Positions 1-6,123 of a DNA stretch of 9,668 nucleotides are shown in pieces. Position 1 is the stretch's first letter; each line of letters opens with the position of its first letter. Source of the stretch: Acidobacteriota bacterium (lineage in GTDB: Bacteria > Acidobacteriota > Terriglobia > Terriglobales > Acidobacteriaceae); the NCBI GenBank assembly GCA_003225655.1, contig QIAW01000535.1, positions 1 to 9,668 on the forward strand, in the 5' to 3' direction. The position numbers and the translations under genes are program-made. The notes below the pieces were generated by a model. The model saw only the letters and a program-made list of their open reading frames with translations. It did no database searches and was not told where the DNA came from.

Positions 1-440
1 CCTACTTCGCCTAGAATAGGCTCTAAAACCTGGGCGACTTCGTCGAACTCCACATCGCGGTCATAAAAACCCGGAGGGGCGCAAGAAGAAGGATACTGCA
101 CCAGAAGAAAATCAACTTTGTCGCGGTCAGATTCGGTCTTGGTGTCTTTCTGCAAATGATGGTTCACCAGGGAACGCAGGTTATCCTCGGTTCCCAGCCG
201 CGATGTCTGCAAGAGCTGGCGAAGCTGATGCACCTGGACGCGGTCATCCATCTGCTCGAGCCATTGCTGAATGTTCTGAACGCTGTCAGGCTCGCTGCGG
301 TCGATAGGCGATTCCAGCTCACGGCAAGGGAGCAGGCCTAACGCAAATCGTTCGAGCAGCGAACTGTAGACGGTATAGAGCTTGCGGGCCTCGCGCCAGT
401 AAGCAGCAACCTCTGTCGTCGGCTTGGCGGTCGTAGTCAT
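1..440 (-). CDS. Unknown protein, C-terminus beyond the window
   Basis: The frame is open from an ATG at 440 down to base 1, 146 codons without a stop, so only the N-terminal part is visible. I do not recognise a family. The protein is hydrophilic, with no signal peptide or membrane segment; it starts MTTTAKPTTEVAAYWREARK and looks mainly helical (QNIQQWLEQMDD, HQLRQLLQ), with a more mixed stretch near the edge. Its ATG overlaps the stop of the upstream PilZ-like gene as ATGA, and I see no good Shine-Dalgarno, so translation is probably coupled to that gene. The two genes should be co-transcribed from the candidate sigma-54 promoter near 1016-1031. That it is a real gene is supported by the long open frame and tight coupling; the function is unknown. 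Confidence 0.7.
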   Translation of the reverse strand, partial: MTTTAKPTTEVAAYWREARKLYTVYSSLLERFALGLLPCRELESPIDRSEPDSVQNIQQWLEQMDDRVQVHQLRQLLQTSRLGTEDNLRSLVNHHLQKDTKTESDRDKVDFLLVQYPSSCAPPGFYDRDVEFDEVAQVLEPILGEV

Positions 441-838
441 GCCTTGATAATCCAGTTACCAATCTCCTGCGTAAAGCGGGCGGCCACCACGGTCTTTCCA
501 CTGTGATACTGCACCGCCACTACGGCGGCATCTATACGGAGCGACCCGTCGGTGTTTTCCATGCGTACTTTGTCATCGAACTCCAGCGGCAGTGAGGAAA
601 TGAACAAGACCTCCTGCGTCGTCCCGAATTCAATGACGGTGTTCTCGTTCAATACGTGCTTCACCGGCTCAACTCCCTGAGCATTCAGCGCAGTCACACG
701 CACTGGAATCCGCATCGCGGTCGCTCCCGGGAAGAACTGCGCCAGCTTGTTGACAGGTGATTCTGCTGCGCCGGCAGGGGCCGCGTCAGCCCGCGACCGG
801 GGCTGAAATTTCCAATCAACTGCAGCTTGGTTGGACAC
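437..838 (-). CDS. Small PilZ-like domain protein (atypical)
   Basis: A 133-residue soluble protein. It starts at GTG 838, with GAGG at 847-844 five bases upstream. Residues 1-35 are Ala/Pro-rich and probably disordered. From about 42 the segment MRIPVRVTAL, then alternating beta-like strands (TQEVLFISSLPLEF, AAVVAVQYHSGKTVVAARF), resembles the beta barrel of PilZ-type proteins. PilZ domains usually bind cyclic di-GMP through an RxxxR motif and a D/N-x-S-x-x-G motif. I do not see a convincing copy of either: the second position reads NENTVIEFG. It may therefore be a degenerate PilZ that does not bind the nucleotide, or a different small beta protein. It overlaps the next gene by 4 bases. It is probably expressed from the sigma-54 type promoter at 1016-1031, which would tie it to the same regulator as the chemotaxis operon. 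Gene reality is fairly sure; the family is tentative. Confidence 0.65.
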   Translation of the reverse strand: MSNQAAVDWKFQPRSRADAAPAGAAESPVNKLAQFFPGATAMRIPVRVTALNAQGVEPVKHVLNENTVIEFGTTQEVLFISSLPLEFDDKVRMENTDGSLRIDAAVVAVQYHSGKTVVAARFTQEIGNWIIKA

Positions 839-858
839 TGTTACCTCAACCCTCCACT

Positions 859-875
859 CGTCTCAAAATGAATCA
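859..875. promoter_or_regulatory. Degenerate activator-type palindrome
   Basis: CGTCTCA-AAA-TGAATCA resembles the palindrome found upstream of both sigma-54 promoters (TGTCTCA-N3-TGAGACA), with three mismatches. It lies inside the predicted leader of the PilZ-like operon, 21 bases before the GTG start, so it is not in a standard enhancer position. It could be a repressive or fortuitous site. Confidence 0.3.
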
Positions 876-1015
876 GACGACACCCCCTCATGCTGTCCAT
901 ATTGTGCGGAGCGCAATTGGGATTGAGTCGCGCCTTCACCATCATTTCCCCAAGGCTGATCTGTCTCATGCCGGAAGAAAAGTTGCGAGTAGGTGAAGCT
1001 AACCTATGAGGTAAC

Positions 1016-1031
1016 AGCACGAACGTGGCCA
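1016..1031 (-). promoter_or_regulatory. Candidate sigma-54 promoter for the PilZ-like operon
   Basis: The minus strand reads TGGCCACGTTCGTGCT, with GG and GC separated by exactly 10 bases as in -24/-12 promoters (consensus TGGCAC-N5-TTGCA). It closely parallels the candidate before the chemotaxis operon (TTGGC, ten bases, GTGC). Transcription would start near 1005, giving a leader of about 165 bases to the GTG at 838. An activator-like palindrome is centred about 119 bases upstream of that start, a normal distance for a bacterial enhancer-binding protein. Confidence 0.55.
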
Positions 1032-1115
1032 AAATTCGCCAGCGGCAGAATTGTACCTAAATGTTTTGATTTGTGCCATTTAGAAAATAAAGCCAGCTAT
1101 CGAAAAAGGGCTCGG

Positions 1116-1132
1116 TGTCTCAGAATGAAACA
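1116..1132. promoter_or_regulatory. Activator (UAS) palindrome
   Basis: TGTCTCA-GAA-TGAAACA is an inverted repeat with 6 of 7 positions paired in its arms. It matches TGTCTCA-N3-TGAGACA at 13 of 14 arm positions. A second copy of the left arm, TGTCTCA, follows at 1134-1140, so two sites may sit side by side about 18 bases apart. Related palindromes occur before the chemotaxis operon. The likely binder is the Fis-type HTH of the NtrC-like regulator encoded immediately to the right; that assignment is inference. Confidence 0.55.
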
Positions 1133-1181
1133 GTGTCTCACTCGACTGACAAATATTATGAGTATTTCTTATGCCGCGCAT

Positions 1182-2105
1182 TTAAGCGCTCGCGACCGAA
1201 GATTTCAGCAGTTTATACCGTCTCAACTTACGGTAAAGAGTAGCCCGGCTGATGCCTAATATTTTTCCCGCCAATGTCTTATCGCCTTTCACCTGCTCGA
1301 AGACGCGCTGAATCGTAATCCGCTCCAGGTCTTCCAGATCAGAGGTGTGTCCTTCAGTCACCGCGGTCGTCGCCTCTGCCGCCCCCGCCCCCGCCGGATA
1401 CGGCGCGCGTAGAGCGGGCGGCAGATCATTGATATCCAGCACATCGTGGTTCCGCAATGTGACCGCACGTTGAATGCAGTTCTCAAGCTCGCGTATGTTG
1501 CCCGGCCAGTCATATTGCTGCAAGCATTTCATGGCGGCATTGCTCATGCGCAGGATCTTGTCGGCGCAAAACTTGTCGAGAAAATATTCCACCAGGGCAG
1601 GAATATCAGACTTACGATCGCGCAATGGCGGCAGGTGTACGCTGATGACATTCAGGCGAAAGAAAAGATCTTTGCGTAAGGTGCCATCGCGATAGGCGGC
1701 CTCGAGGTCGCGGTTGCTGGCGGCGATGACGCGCACGTCGATTTTCACCCGTTCATTGCCTCCTACGCGGCGCACCTCTTTTTCCTGAAGCACGCGCAAA
1801 AGCTTGGTTTGCAGCTCCAGGGGCAGCTCTCCGATTTCATCCAGAAAGATGGTCCCACCATCGGCTGCATGGAAGAGCCCCTTACTCGCACGGATGGCGC
1901 CAGTGAAAGCGCCCTTTTCATATCCGAAAAGTTCTGCTTCGATGAGCGTGGGTACAAGCGCCCCGCAATCCACAGCCACAAACGGACGGCTGGCAAACGC
2001 GCCTCGAAAGTGGATGGCCCGCGCCACCAGCTCTTTCCCGGTGCCACTCTCGCCCATCACCAGCACCGGACTGCGCGAATCCTTGAGCCGTCCGATCAGC
2101 CGCAA
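1182..2105 (-). CDS. Sigma-54 activator half: AAA+ and Fis-type DNA-binding domains (frameshift-split)
   Basis: This is the C-terminal half of an NtrC-family regulator, which uses ATP to open sigma-54 RNA polymerase promoters. Visible motifs, counting from the TTG at 2105: Walker A GESGTGKE (18-25), the sigma-54-contacting loop GAFTGA (65-70), Walker B GTIFLDE (84-90), the FFRLNV region (148-153), sensor II WPGNIREL (200-207), and a Fis-type helix-turn-helix (about 260-300, ending ISRATLYRKLRR). All catalytic elements are intact. The receiver domain is encoded just upstream in another frame; the two open frames overlap by 10 bases and differ by a -1 shift. The only upstream-most start available is TTG 2105 with a poor ribosome site, and a TAA lies six codons before it in this frame, so as a separate gene it would be weakly initiated. 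Adding one base would give one protein of about 452 residues, the usual NtrC-family length. It ends with TAA. Confidence 0.85.
   Translation of the reverse strand: MRLIGRLKDSRSPVLVMGESGTGKELVARAIHFRGAFASRPFVAVDCGALVPTLIEAELFGYEKGAFTGAIRASKGLFHAADGGTIFLDEIGELPLELQTKLLRVLQEKEVRRVGGNERVKIDVRVIAASNRDLEAAYRDGTLRKDLFFRLNVISVHLPPLRDRKSDIPALVEYFLDKFCADKILRMSNAAMKCLQQYDWPGNIRELENCIQRAVTLRNHDVLDINDLPPALRAPYPAGAGAAEATTAVTEGHTSDLEDLERITIQRVFEQVKGDKTLAGKILGISRATLYRKLRRYKLLKSSVASA
2096..2105 (-). other. Frameshift junction in the NtrC-type regulator
   Basis: Receiver-frame codons read ATG CAA CTG TCT TGC GGC TGA, while the AAA+ frame reads GTC TTG CGG CTG ATC. Family AAA+ domains start with a helix of the type MQxVLxLIxR exactly 20-odd residues before the Walker A. 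Here M and Q are in the receiver frame and VLRLIGR in the AAA+ frame, with only CT left for the residue between them. This points to loss of one base (or 3n+1 bases) here. No slippery heptamer is visible. Confidence 0.75.
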
Positions 2106-2539
2106 GACAGTTGCATCTCGTTATTCACGTGGGCGCGCAGGAACTGGTTTTCCATAACCAGCCGGACTTTTTCTGCCATGCGCTGCAAGATAAGTTTGAG
2201 CTCTTCCACACGAAAGGGTTTGGTCACATAGTCGTAAGCGCCGAGTTTCATCGCTTGCACTGCGCTCTCAATGGAGCCGTGCCCGGTCATGATGGCCACT
2301 TCCGTGCGCGGCTGCAGGGATTTGACCCGCTGCAGGAGCTGCACGCCAGACATGCTGGGCAGCATGAGGTCGGTCAAGACTACGTCGGGAGCGTGGGTTT
2401 CCAGTAATGCTAATGCCGATTCGGCGGTTTCGGCCTCCGAGCAAACAAAGCCCAAAGATGCGCCGATCGTCATGCACAGTTTGCGGATACTCTGTTCGTC
2501 ATCCACAATCAAAAAGCGCACTCGTAAATCGTCCGTCAT
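2096..2539 (-). CDS. Receiver half of the NtrC-type response regulator (frameshift-split)
   Basis: A 147-residue receiver domain that would take a phosphate from the histidine kinase. Key residues are all present: acidic pair D13 D14 (FLIVDDE), phospho-acceptor D57 (VLTDLMLP), T85 (IMTGHGS), K107 (VTKPF). After the last receiver helix comes the linker helix ILQRMAEKVRLVMENQFLRA, typical of NtrC proteins just before the AAA+ domain. The frame then ends at TGA 2098-2096, while the AAA+ domain continues in the -1 frame. As it stands the product would be a free receiver plus linker. It starts at ATG 2539, ten bases after the preceding receiver gene, with GGGGAG at 2546-2541 unusually close to the start. 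In the intact ancestor, phosphorylation would have controlled the AAA+ domain; a separated receiver cannot do so in cis. Confidence 0.85.
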   Translation of the reverse strand: MTDDLRVRFLIVDDEQSIRKLCMTIGASLGFVCSEAETAESALALLETHAPDVVLTDLMLPSMSGVQLLQRVKSLQPRTEVAIMTGHGSIESAVQAMKLGAYDYVTKPFRVEELKLILQRMAEKVRLVMENQFLRAHVNNEMQLSCG

Positions 2540-2549
2540 GCTCCCCGTC

Positions 2550-2957
2550 TCAGTGCGTGCGTCCTACAATCTTTTCCACCGCGGCAACCAATTGCTGCAC
2601 ACGAAAGGGCTTTTCCAGGCAGGGCATGCCGGTTTTCACCAGAATTGCTGCCGTCTCTTCGCTGGCGGTATCTCCGGTGGTGAACAAAAGCCGCGCCGCC
2701 ATCTCCGGACGATTTGCCAGGATCCAGGCGTGCACGTCGGCCCCGTTAATGCCACCAGGAGTACGCATATCAGAGATGACGCCACTAAACTCATGTTCTC
2801 TCAGCAGACGCAACCCTTCGCTCCCGGTGGTCGCCTGCATCACCCGGTAGCCGTTGCGTTCCAGCGCGGAAGAAATAAATGCCAGCACCGAAGGCTCGTC
2901 TTCGATGACCAGCACAGGCGCCAGGGCCTGTCTGAATGAATTGGAAGCCGGATTCAT
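2550..2957 (-). CDS. Single-domain response regulator
   Basis: A 135-residue stand-alone receiver with no output domain. The fold residues are visible: acidic pair E19 D20 (VLVIEDE), phospho-acceptor D63 (GVISDMRTPGG), T93/T94 (LFTTGD), K116 (LEKPF). The extended loop TPGGIN after the acceptor Asp is typical of receivers found with PAS/GAF hybrid kinases. Its ATG overlaps the stop of the histidine-kinase frame as ATGA, so translation is coupled and the kinase is its probable donor. The NtrC-type receiver follows after ten bases. It may act as a phosphate sink or relay that competes with the NtrC receiver for the kinase; that role is inferred from gene order. No defect is visible. Confidence 0.88.
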   Translation of the reverse strand: MNPASNSFRQALAPVLVIEDEPSVLAFISSALERNGYRVMQATTGSEGLRLLREHEFSGVISDMRTPGGINGADVHAWILANRPEMAARLLFTTGDTASEETAAILVKTGMPCLEKPFRVQQLVAAVEKIVGRTH

Positions 2958-3679
2958 GCCTGCCCTGCAGATGCCGCCATAATGTTGGCTGCCGCCATTG
3001 CCGCCATGGCCTTATCCCTGGCCGCCGGCAAGCGGATGATGAAGGTCGCGCCCGGGCCGTTCTCGTTGTTGTGACAAAGCACCTCTCCGCGATGGTCGCG
3101 CACGATGCCGTAGCAAATGCTCAAGCCCAACCCTGTGCCTTTGCCCACCTTCTTGGTGGTGAAAAAGGGATCAAAAATACGGTCGGGGTGCAGGAGGCCG
3201 GGGCCATTATCGCGCACGATGATCTGGCTGAAGCCGTCGCGCTGCTCCGTGGTGATCTCAATGCGTCCGCGCCGGCTGGTTTCAAGCACTGCGTCATAGG
3301 CATTGTTCAGGATATTGAGCAGCACCTGCTGCAACTGGTTTGGGTCTCCCAGTACCAGCGCCAGCGATTCCTGCAGCTTCTCAACGACTTCAACTCCGTG
3401 ATTGGAGAAATCATAGGCGCGCAATTGCAATGTGCGGCGCACAACGGAATTGAGCTGCACCAACTGCCGTTGTGGCGGCATCTTGCGGGCAAAACTAAGC
3501 AGGTTCTGGACGATCAGTTTGGTCCGCTGCGCTTCTTGCAAAATCATGGCCAGGTCTTTCTTTGCCGAGGGTGGTATCTCAGGACTGTCGGCCAACAAAT
3601 CTGCAAATCCCAGGATGGCAGTGAGTGGGTTGTTGACCTCGTGCGCTACACCTGAGACAAGCTGGCCGATCGCGGCCAT
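2954..3679 (-). CDS. Histidine-kinase catalytic core (HisKA + HATPase), separated by an amber codon from its sensor
   Basis: A 241-residue kinase core. The H-box VAHEVNNPL carries the phospho-acceptor H13; the N-box NILNNAYDA is at 122-130, the G1 box DNGPG at 157-161, the F-box IFDPFFTTK at 168-176 and the G2 box GKGTGLGL at 179-186, so both catalysis and ATP binding look intact. The C-terminal tail is an Ala/Met-rich low-complexity run (about 222-241). The ATG at 3679 is in the same frame as the sensor gene, four codons after its TAG stop, and the intervening codons GCA GAA AAG complete the usual linker AEKMAAIGQL. As an independent gene it would rely on reinitiation: only a weak AGG lies upstream and the HisKA helix would be slightly short. 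Without its sensor it would be soluble and unregulated by the GAF/PAS modules. It is coupled by ATGA to the next receiver gene. Confidence 0.85.
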   Translation of the reverse strand: MAAIGQLVSGVAHEVNNPLTAILGFADLLADSPEIPPSAKKDLAMILQEAQRTKLIVQNLLSFARKMPPQRQLVQLNSVVRRTLQLRAYDFSNHGVEVVEKLQESLALVLGDPNQLQQVLLNILNNAYDAVLETSRRGRIEITTEQRDGFSQIIVRDNGPGLLHPDRIFDPFFTTKKVGKGTGLGLSICYGIVRDHRGEVLCHNNENGPGATFIIRLPAARDKAMAAMAAANIMAASAGQA

Positions 3680-3691
3680 CTTTTCTGCCTA
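3680..3691 (-). other. In-frame amber codon between sensor and kinase core
   Basis: The minus strand reads CTC CTA TAG GCA GAA AAG ATG GCC with no change of frame on either side. Related PAS-HisKA kinases have Gln in this linker (LLQAEKM), so a single C-to-T change turning CAG into TAG explains the break. Read through, the gene spans 5833-2954 and encodes about 959 residues. Confidence 0.8.
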
Positions 3692-5833
3692 TAGGAGCTT
3701 GGCCTGCAGCATGGCCGCCTCGGTGATGTTGGTCATCACAAAGACCAGGCTGTTCACGCTTCCCTGCTCGTCGCGCATGGGACTCAAGTTAACGGAAACC
3801 TGTTCCATGCCACCGTCCGGACATGTGATGGCCAGCTCAAGATTGTCGACTTGTTGGCCTTGCAGCGTGGCTTCAAGCGCCTTTTCCAACACCGCGCGCG
3901 AGGAGGGATGCACCAGCTCGTGCACGTGGTGTCCGAGAATCTCTCCCTCTTTATAGGCGCCGGATTCGTAGCAGCGGCGGTTGGCGTAGCTAAGCAGGCC
4001 GGCAGTATCCGCAACCAGGATCATGCTTTGCGTGTTGTCCAGGATTTTGCAGTTGAAGTCGCGTTCGCGCTGCAATTGGGTCTGTATCTTCTTCAACTCA
4101 CTGATGTCGAGGATCAGCCCGCGATACTGCAGCACCTTGCCCTGAGCATCGCGCACGGCAAATGTGTTCTGCAGGGTGTGAATTAGGGTGCCGTCTCTGC
4201 GGCACAAAGGTTCCTGAAAGTTGCGCAAGACTCCTTCTCGTTCGATGGCCTCGCGGAAATGCGAGCGCAACTCCGGTGAAGGATACAGTTGCTGGCCGAT
4301 GTTCACCTGCAGCAGCTCTTCCCGGCTGCCGTAGCCGAGCATGCGCACCAGGGCATCATTCACTTCGACAAAGCGTCCCTCGGGGGTCGAGAAAAAAAGG
4401 CCTTCGTGAATGTTATCGAACAGCTCGCGGTAGCGGCGCTCCACCTCCCTCCGTTCGCTGATGTCTTTCAGCACGTGGATGGTCTGCATACCCTCTTCCA
4501 GGGCTCCGTGAATGCGCGAGGTTGAGACCAGGTAGCTCCGCTCCTGCACAGGATGAACGTAATCCTCCGTGCAATCGGCGCCATGGCGGCAAAACGGACA
4601 CCCATGCCCGTGATCGCGGGCAAAGGCAAACAGCGCGCGCATGCTGATGCCAATCAGCTCGCGCGGCAGCGCCCCGATGGAATCAGCCAGGGAACGGTTC
4701 ACGCGCAGGACGCGATTGCCTTCGTCATGCACCACAATAAGATCTTCGATGGCATCGAAGATCTCCAACCAGTGCCGGTTTGCCTGATAAATACGTGAAA
4801 ATAATCGGCAATTTTCCAGAGCGACAGAGGCCTGGCCCACTACAGCATGCAGAAGCTGTTCATCCGCCTGTTCGGCAATTCCACGGTTCGCCAGGCCCAG
4901 CAGACCCAACAGGTCTCCTTGTGCACTGGTCAATGGCGCCAGCGTAAGATCCTTCCATCCCAGGCGGCCTGCAAGCTCTTTTCCCAGCAGATCTTCCGCC
5001 GGCGTGATGGCCGTCATCTGCGTGCCTTCCTGCACCAGCTCCGTCAAACGCAGGTTCAGAGAACGTTGCACAGCGCGATCGGGTTCGTCCGCCTGGTCGT
5101 GCAGCGCCACCACTTCTATCAAAGTCCCGCGCGCCAGCGCGAGCACTCCCACGCGGGCTCGTAGTATTTCAGTAATGCGCGCGGTAAAACTCTTGGCGAA
5201 ATCCGGGAGCCGCAAAGAAGAGCCCAAATCCATGGCCAGCTCGATGAGGTCTTCGGAGCGTTTGCGATGCTGGCCGGCGGTGTTCTTTAGGCGGAACAAC
5301 TCCAAGAGGCTGCCTAACTGCTCCGCCAAAAGGCTTACCTGGTCGGCGGTGCCTTCAACAAAAAATCCTGCTTTTGTCTGGTGCAGGAAAGCGACGACGC
5401 CGATGACCCGGCCAAAAACCATCACCGGCGCTGCGAGGAAGGATTTGGCCCCATAAGGGACCTGTTGGCTGCCAGCCTTGCTCTGATTGACGGATGCGGG
5501 TCTGGCCTCTCGTATGGCGGCGATTACAACCGGAGAGTCTTCCAGAGAGAGGGGTGCTTGCTTGAATCGTTCGGTAAAATTGCCATCCGCTTCAAGAGGC
5601 TTTAACAGGTGTTCCGCCTCCTGCAGCTCCCAGTAGCCGACACCACTAACTTTCAGAAACTTGCGGCTCTCGCGGCAGAAAGAGGAAAGTAATGAGTTCA
5701 ATTCACCGCCATGGGCCGCGACGGATAACATTTGGCGCAGAACCCGCTGCAATGACTCCGGCTCGCCCGGGCTTGGCTTTGCTTGCCGGGCACGGTTGCG
5801 GGCACTCACAACGGTTTTCTTTCGGGCGCACAT
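3689..5833 (-). CDS. GAF-GAF-PAS-PAS-PAS sensor half of a histidine kinase (ends at an in-frame TAG)
   Basis: A 714-residue cytoplasmic sensor with no membrane segment or signal peptide. By sequence pattern: basic N-terminus (1-30), GAF-like domain (about 35-180), second GAF-like domain (about 195-345), then three PAS domains (about 353-462, 464-580, 592-706). The first PAS contains a cysteine cluster CPFCRHGADC (C412, C415, C421) that could bind metal or sense redox state. GAF and PAS modules bind small ligands or cofactors; which ones cannot be read here. The protein stops at TAG directly before the HisKA domain, so it lacks a kinase unless the codon is read through. The start ATG 5833 follows an in-frame TAA directly and has no visible Shine-Dalgarno, so a later start is possible. 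It heads the two-component operon and diverges from the chemotaxis operon. Confidence 0.85.
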   Translation of the reverse strand: MCARKKTVVSARNRARQAKPSPGEPESLQRVLRQMLSVAAHGGELNSLLSSFCRESRKFLKVSGVGYWELQEAEHLLKPLEADGNFTERFKQAPLSLEDSPVVIAAIREARPASVNQSKAGSQQVPYGAKSFLAAPVMVFGRVIGVVAFLHQTKAGFFVEGTADQVSLLAEQLGSLLELFRLKNTAGQHRKRSEDLIELAMDLGSSLRLPDFAKSFTARITEILRARVGVLALARGTLIEVVALHDQADEPDRAVQRSLNLRLTELVQEGTQMTAITPAEDLLGKELAGRLGWKDLTLAPLTSAQGDLLGLLGLANRGIAEQADEQLLHAVVGQASVALENCRLFSRIYQANRHWLEIFDAIEDLIVVHDEGNRVLRVNRSLADSIGALPRELIGISMRALFAFARDHGHGCPFCRHGADCTEDYVHPVQERSYLVSTSRIHGALEEGMQTIHVLKDISERREVERRYRELFDNIHEGLFFSTPEGRFVEVNDALVRMLGYGSREELLQVNIGQQLYPSPELRSHFREAIEREGVLRNFQEPLCRRDGTLIHTLQNTFAVRDAQGKVLQYRGLILDISELKKIQTQLQRERDFNCKILDNTQSMILVADTAGLLSYANRRCYESGAYKEGEILGHHVHELVHPSSRAVLEKALEATLQGQQVDNLELAITCPDGGMEQVSVNLSPMRDEQGSVNSLVFVMTNITEAAMLQAKLL

Positions 5834-5859
5834 TTAGTTATAGATAAGGAAACTTGGTT

Positions 5860-5876
5860 TGTCTCAAAATGAGTTT
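5860..5876. promoter_or_regulatory. Activator palindrome, site 1 (kinase-proximal)
   Basis: TGTCTCA-AAA-TGAGTTT: the left arm is perfect and the inner CTCA-AAA-TGAG core is a perfect inverted repeat. It is centred about 282 bases before the predicted chemotaxis transcription start and 27 bases before the kinase ATG, where it could also affect the kinase operon. Confidence 0.5.
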
Positions 5877-5910
5877 CCCGGGGAAGGGCTAAAAGCGAAC
5901 CTTAATCTCT

Positions 5911-5927
5911 AATCTCACTTTGAGTCA
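5911..5927. promoter_or_regulatory. Activator palindrome, site 2
   Basis: AATCTCA-CTT-TGAGTCA matches the arms of TGTCTCA-N3-TGAGACA at 11 of 14 positions. Its centre is 51 bases from site 1, close to five helical turns, and about 231 bases before the predicted chemotaxis transcription start. Confidence 0.5.
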
Positions 5928-5966
5928 AGCTAAATCTTGTTTCTGGCATAGCTTAGACTCCTCCTT

Positions 5967-5983
5967 GGTCTCAGCTTGAGATA
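5967..5983. promoter_or_regulatory. Activator palindrome, site 3
   Basis: GGTCTCA-GCT-TGAGATA matches the palindrome at 12 of 14 arm positions, the best copy in this cluster. It is centred 56 bases from site 2 and about 175 bases before the predicted transcription start, a usual enhancer distance for sigma-54 activators. Confidence 0.55.
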
Positions 5984-6123
5984 AAATTCTAGAAATTGGA
6001 CGAATTGTGAGACTGCTAAGCGATTTCTTGAAGTCCCAGGTAGCTCGTAAGTTAAGGGCTAACCACTTGAATCAAAGCAGTTTAACTCAACTCTCTCAAA
6101 ACGTTTATATTTCTGTTTCCACT

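Larger units (their letters stand above)
839..1181. other. 343-base gene-free regulatory region
   Basis: This is non-coding sequence between the end of the NtrC-type regulator and the PilZ-like gene. It holds a candidate sigma-54 promoter facing left (1016-1031), one near-perfect activator palindrome (1116-1132) with an adjacent half site (1134-1140), further related sites at 859-875 and 962-968, and an 11-base inverted repeat (838-848 and 1007-1017). Short open frames on both strands here lack ribosome binding sites and family resemblance. No strong terminator is visible after the regulator stop at 1182; only weak 4-5 bp stems are found (around 1152-1168 and 1176-1189). Confidence 0.6.

Noticed and set aside
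1068..1078. TGGCAC on the minus strand at 1078-1073 as a sigma-54 promoter
   Set aside because: The -24 half is good but the bases at -12 are AA, so the essential GC is missing.
841..1259. Short frames on both strands between the PilZ-like gene and the regulator
   Set aside because: No Shine-Dalgarno, no family resemblance, and they overlap promoter and enhancer-like elements.
2090..2115. Programmed -1 ribosomal frameshift in the NtrC-type gene
   Set aside because: No X-XXY-YYZ slippery heptamer or obvious downstream stimulatory hairpin; a base deletion explains the motif arrangement more simply.
2271..3655. Long plus-strand open frames (2271-2939 and 2936-3655) opposite the regulator genes
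   Set aside because: They are antisense to clear receiver and kinase domains, show no family motifs and no ribosome sites; high-GC third positions create such frames.
5940..5960. TGGCAT at 5944-5949 as a second sigma-54 promoter
   Set aside because: The -12 position reads AC instead of GC at the required spacing.
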